64,000 nt of DNA. Source: Permianibacter aggregans. GTDB taxonomy: Bacteria > Pseudomonadota > Gammaproteobacteria > Enterobacterales > Permianibacteraceae. A program made the translations under genes and the position numbers. Where the stretch lies: contig NZ_CP037953.1 of NCBI RefSeq assembly GCF_009756665.1, forward strand, positions 3,038,001 to 3,102,000. The letters run 5' to 3'. Positions 34,803 to 44,863 of this stretch are shown here, piece by piece. A model generated the notes under the pieces. That model was not told the origin of the DNA, made no database searches, and saw nothing but the letters and a program-made list of their open reading frames with translations. The stretch's first letter is position 1, and each line of letters starts with the position of its first letter.

Positions 34803-36296
34803 CTAAACCAAAGCTTTACGCTCACTCGATGGTGGAATCGACATGGCTTCTCGATACTTCGCCACAGTGCGGCGGGCGACGACAATGCCTTCTTTTGCCA
34901 ACATCTTTGCCAATTGACTATCACTTAAAGGTTTAGCGCTTTCCTCCGATTCGATCAACTTTTTGATGCGTGCCCGGATGGCGGTGCTTGAGGCTTCGCC
35001 ACCGGATGTGGTGCCGACATGGCTGGAGAAGAAGTACTTGAGTTCGAAAATGCCGCGCGGGGTGTGCATGTACTTCTGCGTGGTGACGCGCGAAATCGTC
35101 GACTCATGCATTTCCAGCATGCTGGCGATATCGGCCAGGACCATCGGCTTCATACCGACTTCGCCCTGTTCAAAAAAATCGACCTGCTGTTCAACAATGG
35201 CGGTCGCCACCCGTAGCAGGGTTTCGTTACGGCTGCGCAGACTTTTGATAAACCATTTCGCTTCCTGCAAATGATTGCGCAAGAAGGTATTGTCAGCGGC
35301 GGTACGGGTGCGCTGAATCAGCGAGGCATAACTGGTGTTGATGCGCAGGCGTGGGGCGATTTCCGGATTCAGTTCCACCTGCCAGCGGTCCTTGATTTTG
35401 CGGACGATGACATCGGGCGTGATGTACTCGGCATTATTGTCGCCGATGGTGCTGCCTGGTCGTGGATTCAGGCCTTGAATGACGGCCAGCGCCGCTTTCA
35501 GTTCGTCCTCGTTGATGCGGGCCCGGCGCATCAGGGTCTTGGTATCACGGCTGCCGAGCAAGTCGAGGTATTGGTCGACGATGATATAAGCATGGTGGCC
35601 GGCAGCATCACCGTTCTTCAGTTGCTTCAACTGAATCAGCAAGCATTCACGCAAATCGCGGGCACAAATGCCGGGCGGATCGAATTGCTGCAAACGATGC
35701 AACACCGCCAGTACTTCATCGGTTTCGATATCGTCGTCACGCAGACTGTCGACAATGTCTTCCAGCGTGCAGCTCAGGTAACCGTTTTCATCGATGGCAT
35801 CGATGATGGTAATGGCGATGACCCGATCGGTATCAGAAAACGGCGTCAGGTTGACTTGCCAGAGCAGGTGATCCTGCAGCGATTCGGTGGTCTGTCCCTG
35901 ATGTTCAAAACCGTCGTCATCTTCGCGTCCGGCGCCACTGCCACTGCCACTGCCGCTGATCGGCGTCAGATCCCAGTCTTCCCATTTGGCATCGACCGGG
36001 ATGTCATCGCTCAAGGTATGGGTTTCCAGCGATTCACTGGTGTCGGCAACGTGCTCGTCGCCGTGACCATCTGTGTCTTCTGTGCGCTCTTCCTTGTTGG
36101 CGCGTTGCTCGCGTGGATCCGGGCGGGCCTCTTCTTCGAACTCCTCGGTCATTTCCAGCATCGGATTCGATTCCAGCGCCTGCTGGATTTCCGTCTGCAA
36201 TTCCAGGCTGGACAACTGCAATAACTTGATCGCCTGCTGCAGTTGCGGCGTCATCGTTAATGATTGGCTGATACGCAGTTGTAATGAGGGTTTCAT
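34803..36296 (-). CDS. rpoN: RNA polymerase sigma-54 factor
   Basis: A 497-aa RpoN. Region I (glutamine-rich, LQLRISQSLTMTPQLQQAI) is followed by an acidic region II that is unusually full of Glu/Asp/Gly/Ser (about residues 55-130, including a SGSGSGSG stretch). The core-binding and HTH domains follow, and the RpoN box ARRTVAKYRE lies near the C-terminus. It recognises -24/-12 promoters and needs AAA+ activators. It lies 77 bp after lptB in the conserved lpt-rpoN-hpf order. Confidence 0.96.
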   Translation of the reverse strand: MKPSLQLRISQSLTMTPQLQQAIKLLQLSSLELQTEIQQALESNPMLEMTEEFEEEARPDPREQRANKEERTEDTDGHGDEHVADTSESLETHTLSDDIPVDAKWEDWDLTPISGSGSGSGAGREDDDGFEHQGQTTESLQDHLLWQVNLTPFSDTDRVIAITIIDAIDENGYLSCTLEDIVDSLRDDDIETDEVLAVLHRLQQFDPPGICARDLRECLLIQLKQLKNGDAAGHHAYIIVDQYLDLLGSRDTKTLMRRARINEDELKAALAVIQGLNPRPGSTIGDNNAEYITPDVIVRKIKDRWQVELNPEIAPRLRINTSYASLIQRTRTAADNTFLRNHLQEAKWFIKSLRSRNETLLRVATAIVEQQVDFFEQGEVGMKPMVLADIASMLEMHESTISRVTTQKYMHTPRGIFELKYFFSSHVGTTSGGEASSTAIRARIKKLIESEESAKPLSDSQLAKMLAKEGIVVARRTVAKYREAMSIPPSSERKALV

Positions 36297-36373
36297 GATT
36301 TCCTTTTTGGCCCGCTTCCTTGTTTGTCGCGGCCTTGTCTTAACTATAACTCATCGTGCCGAGACTGCCCGAA

Positions 36374-37102
36374 TCAAAGCGTGAAATGTTCACCAAGATA
36401 GACTTGTCGCACCTGTTGGTTAGCGAGAATCGCATCGGGCGCCCCTTCAGCAATCAAGCGGCCTTCGCTGACAATGTACGCTCGTTCACAGACGGTCAGA
36501 GTTTCACGGACATTATGATCGGTAATCAAGACACCAAGGCCACGATCGCGCAAATGCTGGATGATGCGTTTGATCTCGAGCACAGAAATCGGATCGACGC
36601 CGGCAAAAGGTTCATCGAGCAAAATAAACCGCGGCTCGGCCGCCAGCGCCCGGGCAATTTCCACCCGGCGCCGCTCACCACCGGACAGCGACATGCCCAT
36701 GCTGTGACGCAAATGGCCAATGTGGAATTCTTCCAGCAGCGCTTCCAGCTTTTGCTCGCGCTCGGCATCGGACAGTTGATCGTTCAATTGCAGAATGCCC
36801 ATGATGTTGTCGGCGACCGACAATTTCCGGAACACCGATGCTTCCTGTGGCAAATAGCCAATGCCTTTGCGCGCACGCACATGCATCGGCTCGCCGGACA
36901 AGTCCTCGGCATCGATGTGAATGGTGCCAGCGTCGGCATTGACCAGGCCGACAATCATATAAAACGAGGTAGTTTTACCGGCGCCGTTCGGGCCAAGCAG
37001 ACCGACGATTTCGCCCTGGCGGACATCCATCGAGACATCGCTGACAACGGTGCGTTTCTTGTAAGCCTTGGCCAGATGGCGGGCACTTAACTGACTACTC
37101 AT
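36374..37102 (-). CDS. lptB: LPS export ABC transporter ATP-binding protein LptB
   Basis: A 242-aa cytoplasmic ATPase. Walker [12 protein letters not shown]-loop [11 protein letters not shown] signature LSGGERRR, Walker [13 protein letters not shown] and the switch His in TDHNVRET are all present. LptB2FG extracts LPS from the inner membrane and pushes it along the LptCAD bridge. The start overlaps the lptA stop by 4 bp. lptF and lptG are not in the window, as usual. Confidence 0.96.
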   Translation of the reverse strand: MSSQLSARHLAKAYKKRTVVSDVSMDVRQGEIVGLLGPNGAGKTTSFYMIVGLVNADAGTIHIDAEDLSGEPMHVRARKGIGYLPQEASVFRKLSVADNIMGILQLNDQLSDAEREQKLEALLEEFHIGHLRHSMGMSLSGGERRRVEIARALAAEPRFILLDEPFAGVDPISVLEIKRIIQHLRDRGLGVLITDHNVRETLTVCERAYIVSEGRLIAEGAPDAILANQQVRQVYLGEHFTL

Positions 37103-37803
37103 TCGTTCTGGCCTTTTTGCGCTTCCGGCATCAACTGGATTTCCATTTGTTCGCCGTCGCGTTTCGGTGCATTGGTGGTTTTGTTGATGCCATCGTATTC
37201 GATAACGCTGTGACTCAGCGTGCTGTTACCGCGTTGCAACTGGGCATTGCCCTGCAGCACCAGGAACTGTTTCTGGCCTTCATAGGACAGTGAATTGGCG
37301 CGACCACGCACCGGCAATTCCTCGCCTTTGGTTTGACTGAAAACGGCCGGCGCACCGCGTGCTTTCAAATCACTGAGCTGACCGTTGACTTCGGTCAGTT
37401 GCATCGCTTCGGCTTTCAGCGTCAGCAGCCGGTTGACGTTTGGCTCCAGTTGTTCGACCTGGGCATCGCCGACCAGCGCGATGGTGCCGCTGGCGGTGAC
37501 GTAAGTAACGTCATTGGCGAGCGCAATCGACACGGTGCCGGTCAGCGGATCTGTGTGTTCGACCCGAACCGGATTGCCGGTGAAATGGGCACTGGCCAAT
37601 TCGCCTTTGTCATTCTGCGTGGTGCTCATCGCCTCGGCGCTGATCCGGACATTGTCCTGGGTCAGCACAGCGCTGCCCTGATAATGCTGTTTGCCGCTCA
37701 GGCCATCGATTTTCATGCTGTCGGATTTCAGCCGGGTGGTCGCCGGTTCAGCGGCAACGGCCGGCAAGGTCAGCAGACAAACACTAAGGAGTCGGACGAA
37801 CAT
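37099..37803 (-). CDS. lptA: LPS transport periplasmic protein LptA
   Basis: A 234-aa periplasmic protein with a signal peptide ([20 protein letters not shown]) and the OstA/LptA domain: [29 protein letters not shown], and the later [16 protein letters not shown] repeat. It forms the beta-jellyroll bridge between LptC and LptD. ATG 37803 has a GGGGGA ribosome site. It overlaps lptC by 20 bp and lptB by 4 bp. Confidence 0.93.
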   Translation of the reverse strand: MFVRLLSVCLLTLPAVAAEPATTRLKSDSMKIDGLSGKQHYQGSAVLTQDNVRISAEAMSTTQNDKGELASAHFTGNPVRVEHTDPLTGTVSIALANDVTYVTASGTIALVGDAQVEQLEPNVNRLLTLKAEAMQLTEVNGQLSDLKARGAPAVFSQTKGEELPVRGRANSLSYEGQKQFLVLQGNAQLQRGNSTLSHSVIEYDGINKTTNAPKRDGEQMEIQLMPEAQKGQNE

Positions 37804-38365
37804 ATTCCCCCTGCACATTGGCCAGAATTTCCAGTTGTTCGGTGGACAAGTCAGCGCGCAGACCGGTTCCGGTCACTTGCCCGCTCGGGCTGACAAATTT
37901 CACGTCGCTGTTGCTCTCGGCTTTTTTCGCCGTGGCGTTCAGCATCAACTCGTCGGTCAGCATCTTGATCGGTTCGTAGTCGGCGCTGGCTTCCCGTTGC
38001 AACACGACAGCACCTTGCAGATGCATGTCACCGGTTTGATGTTGTGCCAGTGCCTGCGTCGCCGTCATCTGCCAGGGCGGACCTTTCGGCCGATTGATTT
38101 GCACGATCGGTGTGCGAATTTCCGATGCAGAGCGCTCCGGAAAATGATCCAGCCGGGGCGAGCGCAGTGTGTAACTCAATTTGCCTTCGGCATCGAAGAC
38201 TTTCGACTCGACCCCTTCCATGAAATACGCGCCTTCGGCACTGCTCATTGCCGCGCGCAGTTCTTCCGGTTGTTGCAGCTCGCGGTTTTCCCGGCTGATC
38301 AGAATCAGCGTGACGACCAGTGCCGCCAGCGGGATCAGTCCGAGCAACCATTTCTTCAGATTCAT
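37784..38365 (-). CDS. lptC: LPS export ABC transporter periplasmic protein LptC
   Basis: A 193-aa bitopic protein: one N-terminal transmembrane helix (residues about 6-23) and a periplasmic jellyroll with EGAYFMEGVESKVFDAEGK and HLQGAVVLQRE segments. It connects LptB2FG with LptA. It overlaps kdsC by 4 bp and lptA by 20 bp, so the whole group is translationally coupled. Confidence 0.92.
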   Translation of the reverse strand: MNLKKWLLGLIPLAALVVTLILISRENRELQQPEELRAAMSSAEGAYFMEGVESKVFDAEGKLSYTLRSPRLDHFPERSASEIRTPIVQINRPKGPPWQMTATQALAQHQTGDMHLQGAVVLQREASADYEPIKMLTDELMLNATAKKAESNSDVKFVSPSGQVTGTGLRADLSTEQLEILANVQGEYVRPTP

Positions 38366-38907
38366 GCCCGGCCCGGCTCCGCGTCGTACTGGGCCAAAAG
38401 CGCGTCGACATGGCCTTGGGCATGCAGAATCAGATCGGCCAGCTCACGGACACAGCCGCGACCGCCTTCGGCGACGGTAACAAAATGGGCCCGCTCCCGC
38501 ATCCAGGGGTGGCCATCGCTTGGTGCCACGGCCAGGCCGACCCGCATGAACAGCGGCAGATCCGGCAGGTCGTCGCCAATATGGGCGACCTGCATCGGCG
38601 TCAGATTCAGTTGCTGCAGCAATTGATTGAAGGCGCCGCGCTTGTCGGTGTTGCCCTGAAAGACTTGACTGATACCGAGTTCGCGAGCCCGGGTTTCGAC
38701 CAGCTTCGATTGCCGGCCGGTGATCAGCGCCACCTCGACGCCGAATTTCTGTAGGGCCTTGATGCCAAAACCGTCCTTGATATTGAAGGCTTTCAGTTCT
38801 TCGCCGTTGTTACCGAGGATGACCGAGCCATCGGTCAGCACGCCGTCGACATCGCAAATCAGCAGCCGGATGGCGCGGGCCCGTTGCAGCAGTTGCTGGT
38901 CCATCAT
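38362..38907 (-). CDS. kdsC: 3-deoxy-D-manno-octulosonate 8-phosphate phosphatase
   Basis: A 181-aa HAD phosphatase of the tetrameric C0 type without a cap domain. The nucleophile motif is CDVDGVLTDG, motif II is ITGR and motif III is HIGDDLPDLP. It removes phosphate from KDO-8-P to give KDO for the LPS inner core. It lies 6 bp after kdsD and overlaps lptC. Confidence 0.95.
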   Translation of the reverse strand: MMDQQLLQRARAIRLLICDVDGVLTDGSVILGNNGEELKAFNIKDGFGIKALQKFGVEVALITGRQSKLVETRARELGISQVFQGNTDKRGAFNQLLQQLNLTPMQVAHIGDDLPDLPLFMRVGLAVAPSDGHPWMRERAHFVTVAEGGRGCVRELADLILHAQGHVDALLAQYDAEPGRA

Positions 38908-38913
38908 GCTTCC

Positions 38914-39897
38914 TTACACCACGCCGGCTTTCAGCAGGTCGTGCATGTTCAGTGCGCCGACGACGCGGTTTTCGTCATCGACGACAACCAGTTGGCCAAT
39001 CGCATATTGCTCCATCGTGCGCATCGCTTCGGCCGCCAGCAGTTTGGCGCGCGTGGTCTTGCCGCCTTTGGTCATTACCTCGCTGATTTTGGTGCCGGCC
39101 AGATCGACATTCTTTTCCAGCGTCCGGCGCAAATCGCCGTCGGTGAAAATGCCAAGCAGGTGATCGCTTTCGTCGACAATCGTGGTCATGCCGAGCCGTT
39201 TGCGCGACATCTCCAGCAGCGCCGTTTTCAGCGAGTCATCGGGGCGCACTTTCGGCACCGCCTCGCCGCCATGCATGATTTGCTCGACATGCAACAGCAG
39301 CCGGCGACCGAGCGCACCGGCCGGGTGCGACAAGGCGAAGTCTTCAGCGGTAAAACCGCGTGCTTCCAATAGCGCCACCGCCAGGGCATCACCCATGGCC
39401 AAAGCGGCCGTGGTCGAAGCGGTCGGCGCCAGGCCAAGCGGGCAGGCTTCTTTCTCTACACCAACATAAACATGGACATCGGCGGCCTGGGCCAGTGTTG
39501 AGCCGGGTCGACCGGTCAAGGCAACGAGCGGCACACCGCGGCGCTTGATCACTGGCAACAGCATCAGGATTTCATCGGTTTCGCCGGAGTTGGAAAAGGC
39601 CAGTACGACGTCCTGTTCGGTAATCATACCGAGGTCACCGTGGCTCGCTTCACCGGGGTGGACAAAGAACGCCGGGGTGCCGGTCGAGGCCAGCGTCGCC
39701 GCGACCTTGCCGCCGATATGACCAGATTTACCCATACCGAGCACGACAATACGGCCCTGACAGGCCAGCATTTTTTCACAAGCGGCGTTGAAACTGCCGT
39801 CGAGCCGGCTTTTTACATGCTCCAGCGCCTTGATCTCGATATCGAGCACGGCTTTGCCGAGTTCGGCGAAATGATGGGGTTTGGAGGTTTCAGACAT
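38914..39897 (-). CDS. kdsD: Arabinose-5-phosphate isomerase
   Basis: A 327-aa KdsD: SIS domain first (VLGMGKSGHIGGKVAATLAS, FSNSGETDEIL, GLAPTASTTAALAMGDALAV), then two CBS repeats (about residues 200-327). It converts ribulose-5-P to arabinose-5-P, the first committed sugar for KDO. ATG 39897 is chosen over a start seven codons upstream because it gives the normal N-terminus. It is the first gene of the minus-strand LPS operon, divergent from mla. Confidence 0.95.
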   Translation of the reverse strand: MSETSKPHHFAELGKAVLDIEIKALEHVKSRLDGSFNAACEKMLACQGRIVVLGMGKSGHIGGKVAATLASTGTPAFFVHPGEASHGDLGMITEQDVVLAFSNSGETDEILMLLPVIKRRGVPLVALTGRPGSTLAQAADVHVYVGVEKEACPLGLAPTASTTAALAMGDALAVALLEARGFTAEDFALSHPAGALGRRLLLHVEQIMHGGEAVPKVRPDDSLKTALLEMSRKRLGMTTIVDESDHLLGIFTDGDLRRTLEKNVDLAGTKISEVMTKGGKTTRAKLLAAEAMRTMEQYAIGQLVVVDDENRVVGALNMHDLLKAGVV

Positions 39898-40155
39898 GAA
39901 CAAGGCCGGGGTATGCAAAACAAGGGCCCGATTATATACCGGCCATCCCGGAATGACCTCATGCAGAATTGTACGAGCGTTTTTCTGAGACAGCTCCGGT
40001 ACTCAAGTTCAGTTTCAATTCATTTTCACCCTACACACTAGCGTCATTCTCATCGTCACGATGATTTACAAAGGCATTCGCTCGTGTTTCGGTCAACTTC
40101 GGTAGAATACGCGCCCTTGGTCGGACGAGATCCGACTCCGAGCCACCAGAACGCA

Positions 40156-40974
40156 ATGGATATGGACAATAACGACGAATACCTGGTCGAGATTGAGGAC
40201 CTGCATTTCAAGCGCGGCCGTCGGGCGATTTTCGACGGCGTCAACGTGCGCATTCCGCGCGGCAAAGTGACCGCGATCATGGGTCCATCTGGCACCGGCA
40301 AAACCACCTTGCTGCGCCTGATTGGCGGCCAACTTCGCCCGCATAAAGGTCGCATCAAATTCGATGGTCAGGATGTCGCCAAACTTGATCGCCAGGAGCT
40401 GTTCGAGCTGCGCAAAAAAATGGGCATGCTGTTCCAGAGCGGGGCACTGTTCACCGATTTGAGTGTGTTCGAAAACGTCGCATTTCCGGTTCGTGAACAT
40501 TTCCATTTGCCGGAGCCGGTACTGCGTACACTGGTACTGATGAAGCTGGAAGCTGTTGGTTTGCGCGGGGCCCGTGACTTGATGCCATCGGAATTGTCCG
40601 GCGGCATGAACCGCCGCGTGGCACTGGCCCGCGCGATTGCACTTGACCCGATGATGATCATGTACGACGAACCGTTCGCCGGCCAGGATCCGATTTCAAT
40701 GGGGGTCGTCGTGCAGCTGATTCGTCTGCTCAATGATGCACTCGGCCTGACCTCGGTTATTGTTTCGCATGATGTCACCGAGGTCTGCAGCATCGCCGAC
40801 TACGTTTACATCATCGCCGACAGCAAAATCATGGCGCACGGCAAACCAGACGATTTGCAGAAAAGTGACAACGATCAGGTCAGTCAATTCATGCAGGGCA
40901 AGCCGGATGGCCCAGTGCCGTTCCATTATCCGGCTCAGGACTATAAGGAAGATTTGATGGGGGCGCTGTCATGA
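40156..40974 (+). CDS. mlaF: Phospholipid ABC transporter ATP-binding protein MlaF
   Basis: A 272-aa ATPase: Walker [11 protein letters not shown]-loop MLFQSGALF, signature [14 protein letters not shown], Walker [14 protein letters not shown] and switch SHDVTE. MlaFEDB works with MlaC to move phospholipids between the membranes and keep outer-membrane asymmetry. ATG 40156 is chosen; the frame stays open to 40084. It heads the mlaFEDCB-ibaG run and overlaps mlaE by 4 bp. Confidence 0.95.
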   Translation: MDMDNNDEYLVEIEDLHFKRGRRAIFDGVNVRIPRGKVTAIMGPSGTGKTTLLRLIGGQLRPHKGRIKFDGQDVAKLDRQELFELRKKMGMLFQSGALFTDLSVFENVAFPVREHFHLPEPVLRTLVLMKLEAVGLRGARDLMPSELSGGMNRRVALARAIALDPMMIMYDEPFAGQDPISMGVVVQLIRLLNDALGLTSVIVSHDVTEVCSIADYVYIIADSKIMAHGKPDDLQKSDNDQVSQFMQGKPDGPVPFHYPAQDYKEDLMGALS

Positions 40975-41756
40975 TCAATTTTCTGCGCCGGGTCGGAGCC
41001 TATTCGCTCGACGGTGTCGCGACATTCGGCCGCGCCGGGTTTGTGTTAAGCCGTTCGATGTATGGCCGCTTTTCGTTCAGTGGCGGTTTTCGTTTGCTGC
41101 TCAAGCAACTGTATAACGTTGGCGTTCAGAGCCTGGCGATCATCGTCGTTTCCGGTTTGTTCATCGGCATGGTGCTCGGCCTGCAGGGTTACACCATTCT
41201 GGTGAAATATGGCGCTGAAGCCAGTCTTGGGCCGATGGTGGCCTTGAGTCTGGTCCGTGAACTGGGACCGGTGGTGGCGGCGTTATTGTTTGCCGGCCGG
41301 GCTGGCTCGGCGCTGACCGCCGAAATTGGTTTGATGAAAGCGACCGAGCAGTTGTCGAGCATGGAAATGATGGCCGTCGATCCGCTGCGTCGGGTCATCG
41401 CACCACGCTTGTGGGCTGGCTTTATCGCGCTGCCATTGCTGACCGCGATTTTCAACGTTGTCGGTGTATTTGGTGGCCATATCGTTGCCGTCGATTGGCT
41501 TGGTTCCGATGCCGGCGCGTTCTGGTCAACGATGCAATCGAGCGTCGAGTTTCGCGGCGATATTTTGAACGGCGCAGCGAAAAGCGTCGTGTTTGCGCTG
41601 GTCGTTACCTGGATCAGCGTGTTTCGCGGTTACGACTGCGTGCCGACCTCGGAAGGCATCAGCAAGGCGACGACGCAGACCGTCGTACACGCCTCACTGG
41701 CCATCCTCGGCCTCGATTTTGTATTAACGGCTTTAATGTTTGGAGATGTGAACTGA
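40971..41756 (+). CDS. mlaE: Phospholipid ABC transporter permease MlaE
   Basis: A 261-aa inner-membrane permease with five or six helices. The family region [17 protein letters not shown] and the following [27 protein letters not shown] hold the conserved Glu/Arg loop. Two copies bind MlaF and carry the MlaD hexamer. The stop shares one base with the mlaD ATG (TGATG). Confidence 0.95.
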   Translation: MINFLRRVGAYSLDGVATFGRAGFVLSRSMYGRFSFSGGFRLLLKQLYNVGVQSLAIIVVSGLFIGMVLGLQGYTILVKYGAEASLGPMVALSLVRELGPVVAALLFAGRAGSALTAEIGLMKATEQLSSMEMMAVDPLRRVIAPRLWAGFIALPLLTAIFNVVGVFGGHIVAVDWLGSDAGAFWSTMQSSVEFRGDILNGAAKSVVFALVVTWISVFRGYDCVPTSEGISKATTQTVVHASLAILGLDFVLTALMFGDVN

Positions 41757-42214
41757 TGGATACGCGCCGCGTAGAAATTCTGGTCGGGGCTTTTGTCATG
41801 CTGGGCATCGCCGCGCTGATTGTGCTGGCGCTGAAAGTCAGCAGCATCAATCAGCTCAATGGCGACAACACCTATGAGCTCAATGCCCGTTTCGCCAATA
41901 TCGGTGGTCTGAAAGTGCGTTCGCCGGTGCGTATGGGCGGTGTGCTCGTAGGCCGGGTGTCTAAAATCGGCCTCGATGAGCACTACATGCCAATCGTGAC
42001 GATGGCGATCGATAGCCGTTACAAAGAGCTGCCAATCGATACCTCAGCCAAGATCAACACCGCGGGTTTGCTTGGCGAGCAATACATCGGTTTGTCGCCA
42101 GGTGGTGAACTCGATCTGTTGCAGCCTGGCGACATGATCACCGAAACGCAATCGGCGCTGGTGCTCGAAGATTTGATCAGCAAATACCTGTTTTCCGACA
42201 AGCCGGCGCAGTAA
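41756..42214 (+). CDS. mlaD: Outer-membrane lipid asymmetry MCE protein MlaD
   Basis: A 152-aa bitopic MCE protein: one transmembrane helix (about residues 8-28), then a single MCE domain with YELNARFANIGGLKVRSPV and GLLGEQYIGLSPGG. It forms a hexamer ring on MlaE with a central pore for lipid. The same frame is open from 41411 inside mlaE, but ATG 41756 is the natural start. The length equals other short MlaD proteins. Confidence 0.95.
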   Translation: MDTRRVEILVGAFVMLGIAALIVLALKVSSINQLNGDNTYELNARFANIGGLKVRSPVRMGGVLVGRVSKIGLDEHYMPIVTMAIDSRYKELPIDTSAKINTAGLLGEQYIGLSPGGELDLLQPGDMITETQSALVLEDLISKYLFSDKPAQ

Positions 42215-42241
42215 ACCGGCCCTGAGTGAAGGAGTTTTATC

Positions 42242-42847
42242 ATGACCCTGTTGCACAAGTGCCTGGCCGCCGTGCTGTTGGCCGTCAGCGTTGCCAGTGT
42301 TGCCGCGGAAGCACCTAAGCAAGTGATCGCCAAGGCCACCGACCAGATGATCAGCCGCCTGGAAGCGGAAAAAGCGCAGATCAAGGACAATCCGGCCAAA
42401 GTCGAAGGCATCGTCCGTGCCGTGGTGTTGCCGGAGGTGGATACCGCCTCGGTGGCCCGCCGTGTGCTTGGTGCCCATGCCCGCACCGCCAGCCCGACCC
42501 AACTTGATCAGTTCACCAAGGAATTCCAGGAATACCTGGTCCGTTTTTACTCGCGCGCGTTTGCCAGCTATGACGGCGACAAAATCGAATTTGTCGGTGA
42601 GCCGGAGAAAGATGCCCGCGGCAATGCCATCGTGAAAACCGAAATCGTGCGTCCGAACGGCCAGCGCATCCCGGTGTGGTACCGCCTGTCGCCTGAGGGC
42701 GAGAGCTGGAAAATGTACGACGTGATTGTCGAAGGCATTAGCCTGGTGCAGAGCAAGAAAGAGGAATTCGGTCCATTGATCAACAACAAGGGGCTGGACG
42801 GCCTGATCAGTGAACTGGCCCAGGTCAACGCCGGAGCCGCCAAGTGA
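42242..42847 (+). CDS. mlaC: Periplasmic phospholipid-binding protein MlaC
   Basis: A 201-aa periplasmic shuttle with a signal peptide (residues about 1-22, ending VAA) and the Tol-Tol-Ttg2 domain: the VLPEVDTASVARRVLG, FTKEFQEYLVRFYSRAF and WKMYDVIVEGISLV segments. It carries phospholipids between MlaA-OmpC and MlaFEDB. It lies 27 bp after mlaD and overlaps mlaB by 4 bp. Confidence 0.94.
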   Translation: MTLLHKCLAAVLLAVSVASVAAEAPKQVIAKATDQMISRLEAEKAQIKDNPAKVEGIVRAVVLPEVDTASVARRVLGAHARTASPTQLDQFTKEFQEYLVRFYSRAFASYDGDKIEFVGEPEKDARGNAIVKTEIVRPNGQRIPVWYRLSPEGESWKMYDVIVEGISLVQSKKEEFGPLINNKGLDGLISELAQVNAGAAK

Positions 42848-43134
42848 CGCTGACGCCGGAGGAAGATGGTCTGCTGAAGCTCGATGGTGAGCTCGGATTT
42901 GCCACCGTCGAGGCGATCTGGGAAGCGCTGCTGGAGCAGGAGCAAAAGCAGGTCAAGCTTGACTTGAGCAAGGTGCATCGCATCGACAGCGCCGGCGTCG
43001 CTACGCTGGTGGCGTTCATGGCCCATGCCAAGGAGCAGGGAATTGAGGTTAAAATGACCGGCGCGTCCTCGCAGTTGTTGTCGATGGCGCGGGTTAGCGG
43101 CGTCGATACCATGTTGCCGCTGAGCTGGAAATAA
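42844..43134 (+). CDS. mlaB: STAS-domain protein MlaB
   Basis: A 96-aa cytoplasmic STAS protein with the central LSKVHRIDSAGVATLVAFMA segment; the Ser sits where anti-sigma-factor antagonists carry it. MlaB binds MlaF and is needed for its stability and ATPase activity. It starts at GTG, overlapping the mlaC stop. Confidence 0.9.
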   Translation: MTLTPEEDGLLKLDGELGFATVEAIWEALLEQEQKQVKLDLSKVHRIDSAGVATLVAFMAHAKEQGIEVKMTGASSQLLSMARVSGVDTMLPLSWK

Positions 43135-43155
43135 CCGATTCAAGCAGAGGTAATC

Positions 43156-43395
43156 ATGGCCATCAGTGTAGAAGCCTTGCAGCAGCGAGTGCAGCAGGCA
43201 TTCCCCGGCGATTCCGTCAACGCGACCGGCGATGGCTATCATTTTCAGCTGACCGTGGTCAGCGAGCGGTTTGACGGCCTGCGTACCGTCCAGCGTCAAC
43301 AAAAAGTCTATGCCATCGTCAACGACTGGATCGCCAACGGCGAGCTGCACGCACTGACGATGAAAACCCTGACCCCTTCCGAAGCCGCTTCCTGA
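43156..43395 (+). CDS. ibaG: BolA family protein IbaG
   Basis: A 79-aa BolA-like protein ending in the ELHALTMKTLTPSE block typical of IbaG/YrbA, with the QRQQKVYAIVNDWI helix. BolA proteins pair with monothiol glutaredoxins and take part in iron-sulfur trafficking and acid response. It sits between mlaB and murA as in E. coli. Confidence 0.93.
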   Translation: MAISVEALQQRVQQAFPGDSVNATGDGYHFQLTVVSERFDGLRTVQRQQKVYAIVNDWIANGELHALTMKTLTPSEAAS

Positions 43396-43406
43396 AGCGG
43401 CGTTTT
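43384..43406 (+). terminator. Terminator overlapping the ibaG stop codon
   Basis: GCCGCTTC, a CT turn and GAAGCGGC followed by GTTTTATT. The left arm lies in the last ibaG codons and the TGA is inside the hairpin. It would separate mla-ibaG from murA at least partly. Confidence 0.65.
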
Positions 43407-43436
43407 ATTCATCACCCAATATTCGCTGCGCGCTGA

Positions 43437-44732
<1,296 letters not shown>

Positions 44733-44744
44733 GCTGGCAGCAAG

Positions 44745-44774
44745 GTGCGCGACAACGGAAGTTTCGTCGCGCAC
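44745..44774. terminator. Hairpin between murA and the convergent kinase gene
   Basis: GTGCGCGAC (44745-44753) pairs perfectly with GTCGCGCAC (44766-44774) around a 12-nt loop that itself can pair AAC with GTT, exposing GGAA. No T run follows on either strand. It may stop both convergent transcripts weakly or protect 3' ends. Confidence 0.45.
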
Positions 44775-44863
44775 AGCACGTTGCCTTCGCAACGCTGATG
44801 ATCAATCAGCATTCAATAATCTGTGATACCAATATTGGCCACTACCGTCAACGATTAACGGTT

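Noticed and set aside
35271-36224. 317-codon frame antisense to rpoN
   Set aside because: It mirrors the conserved RpoN sequence; the product is not recognisable and has no ribosome site.
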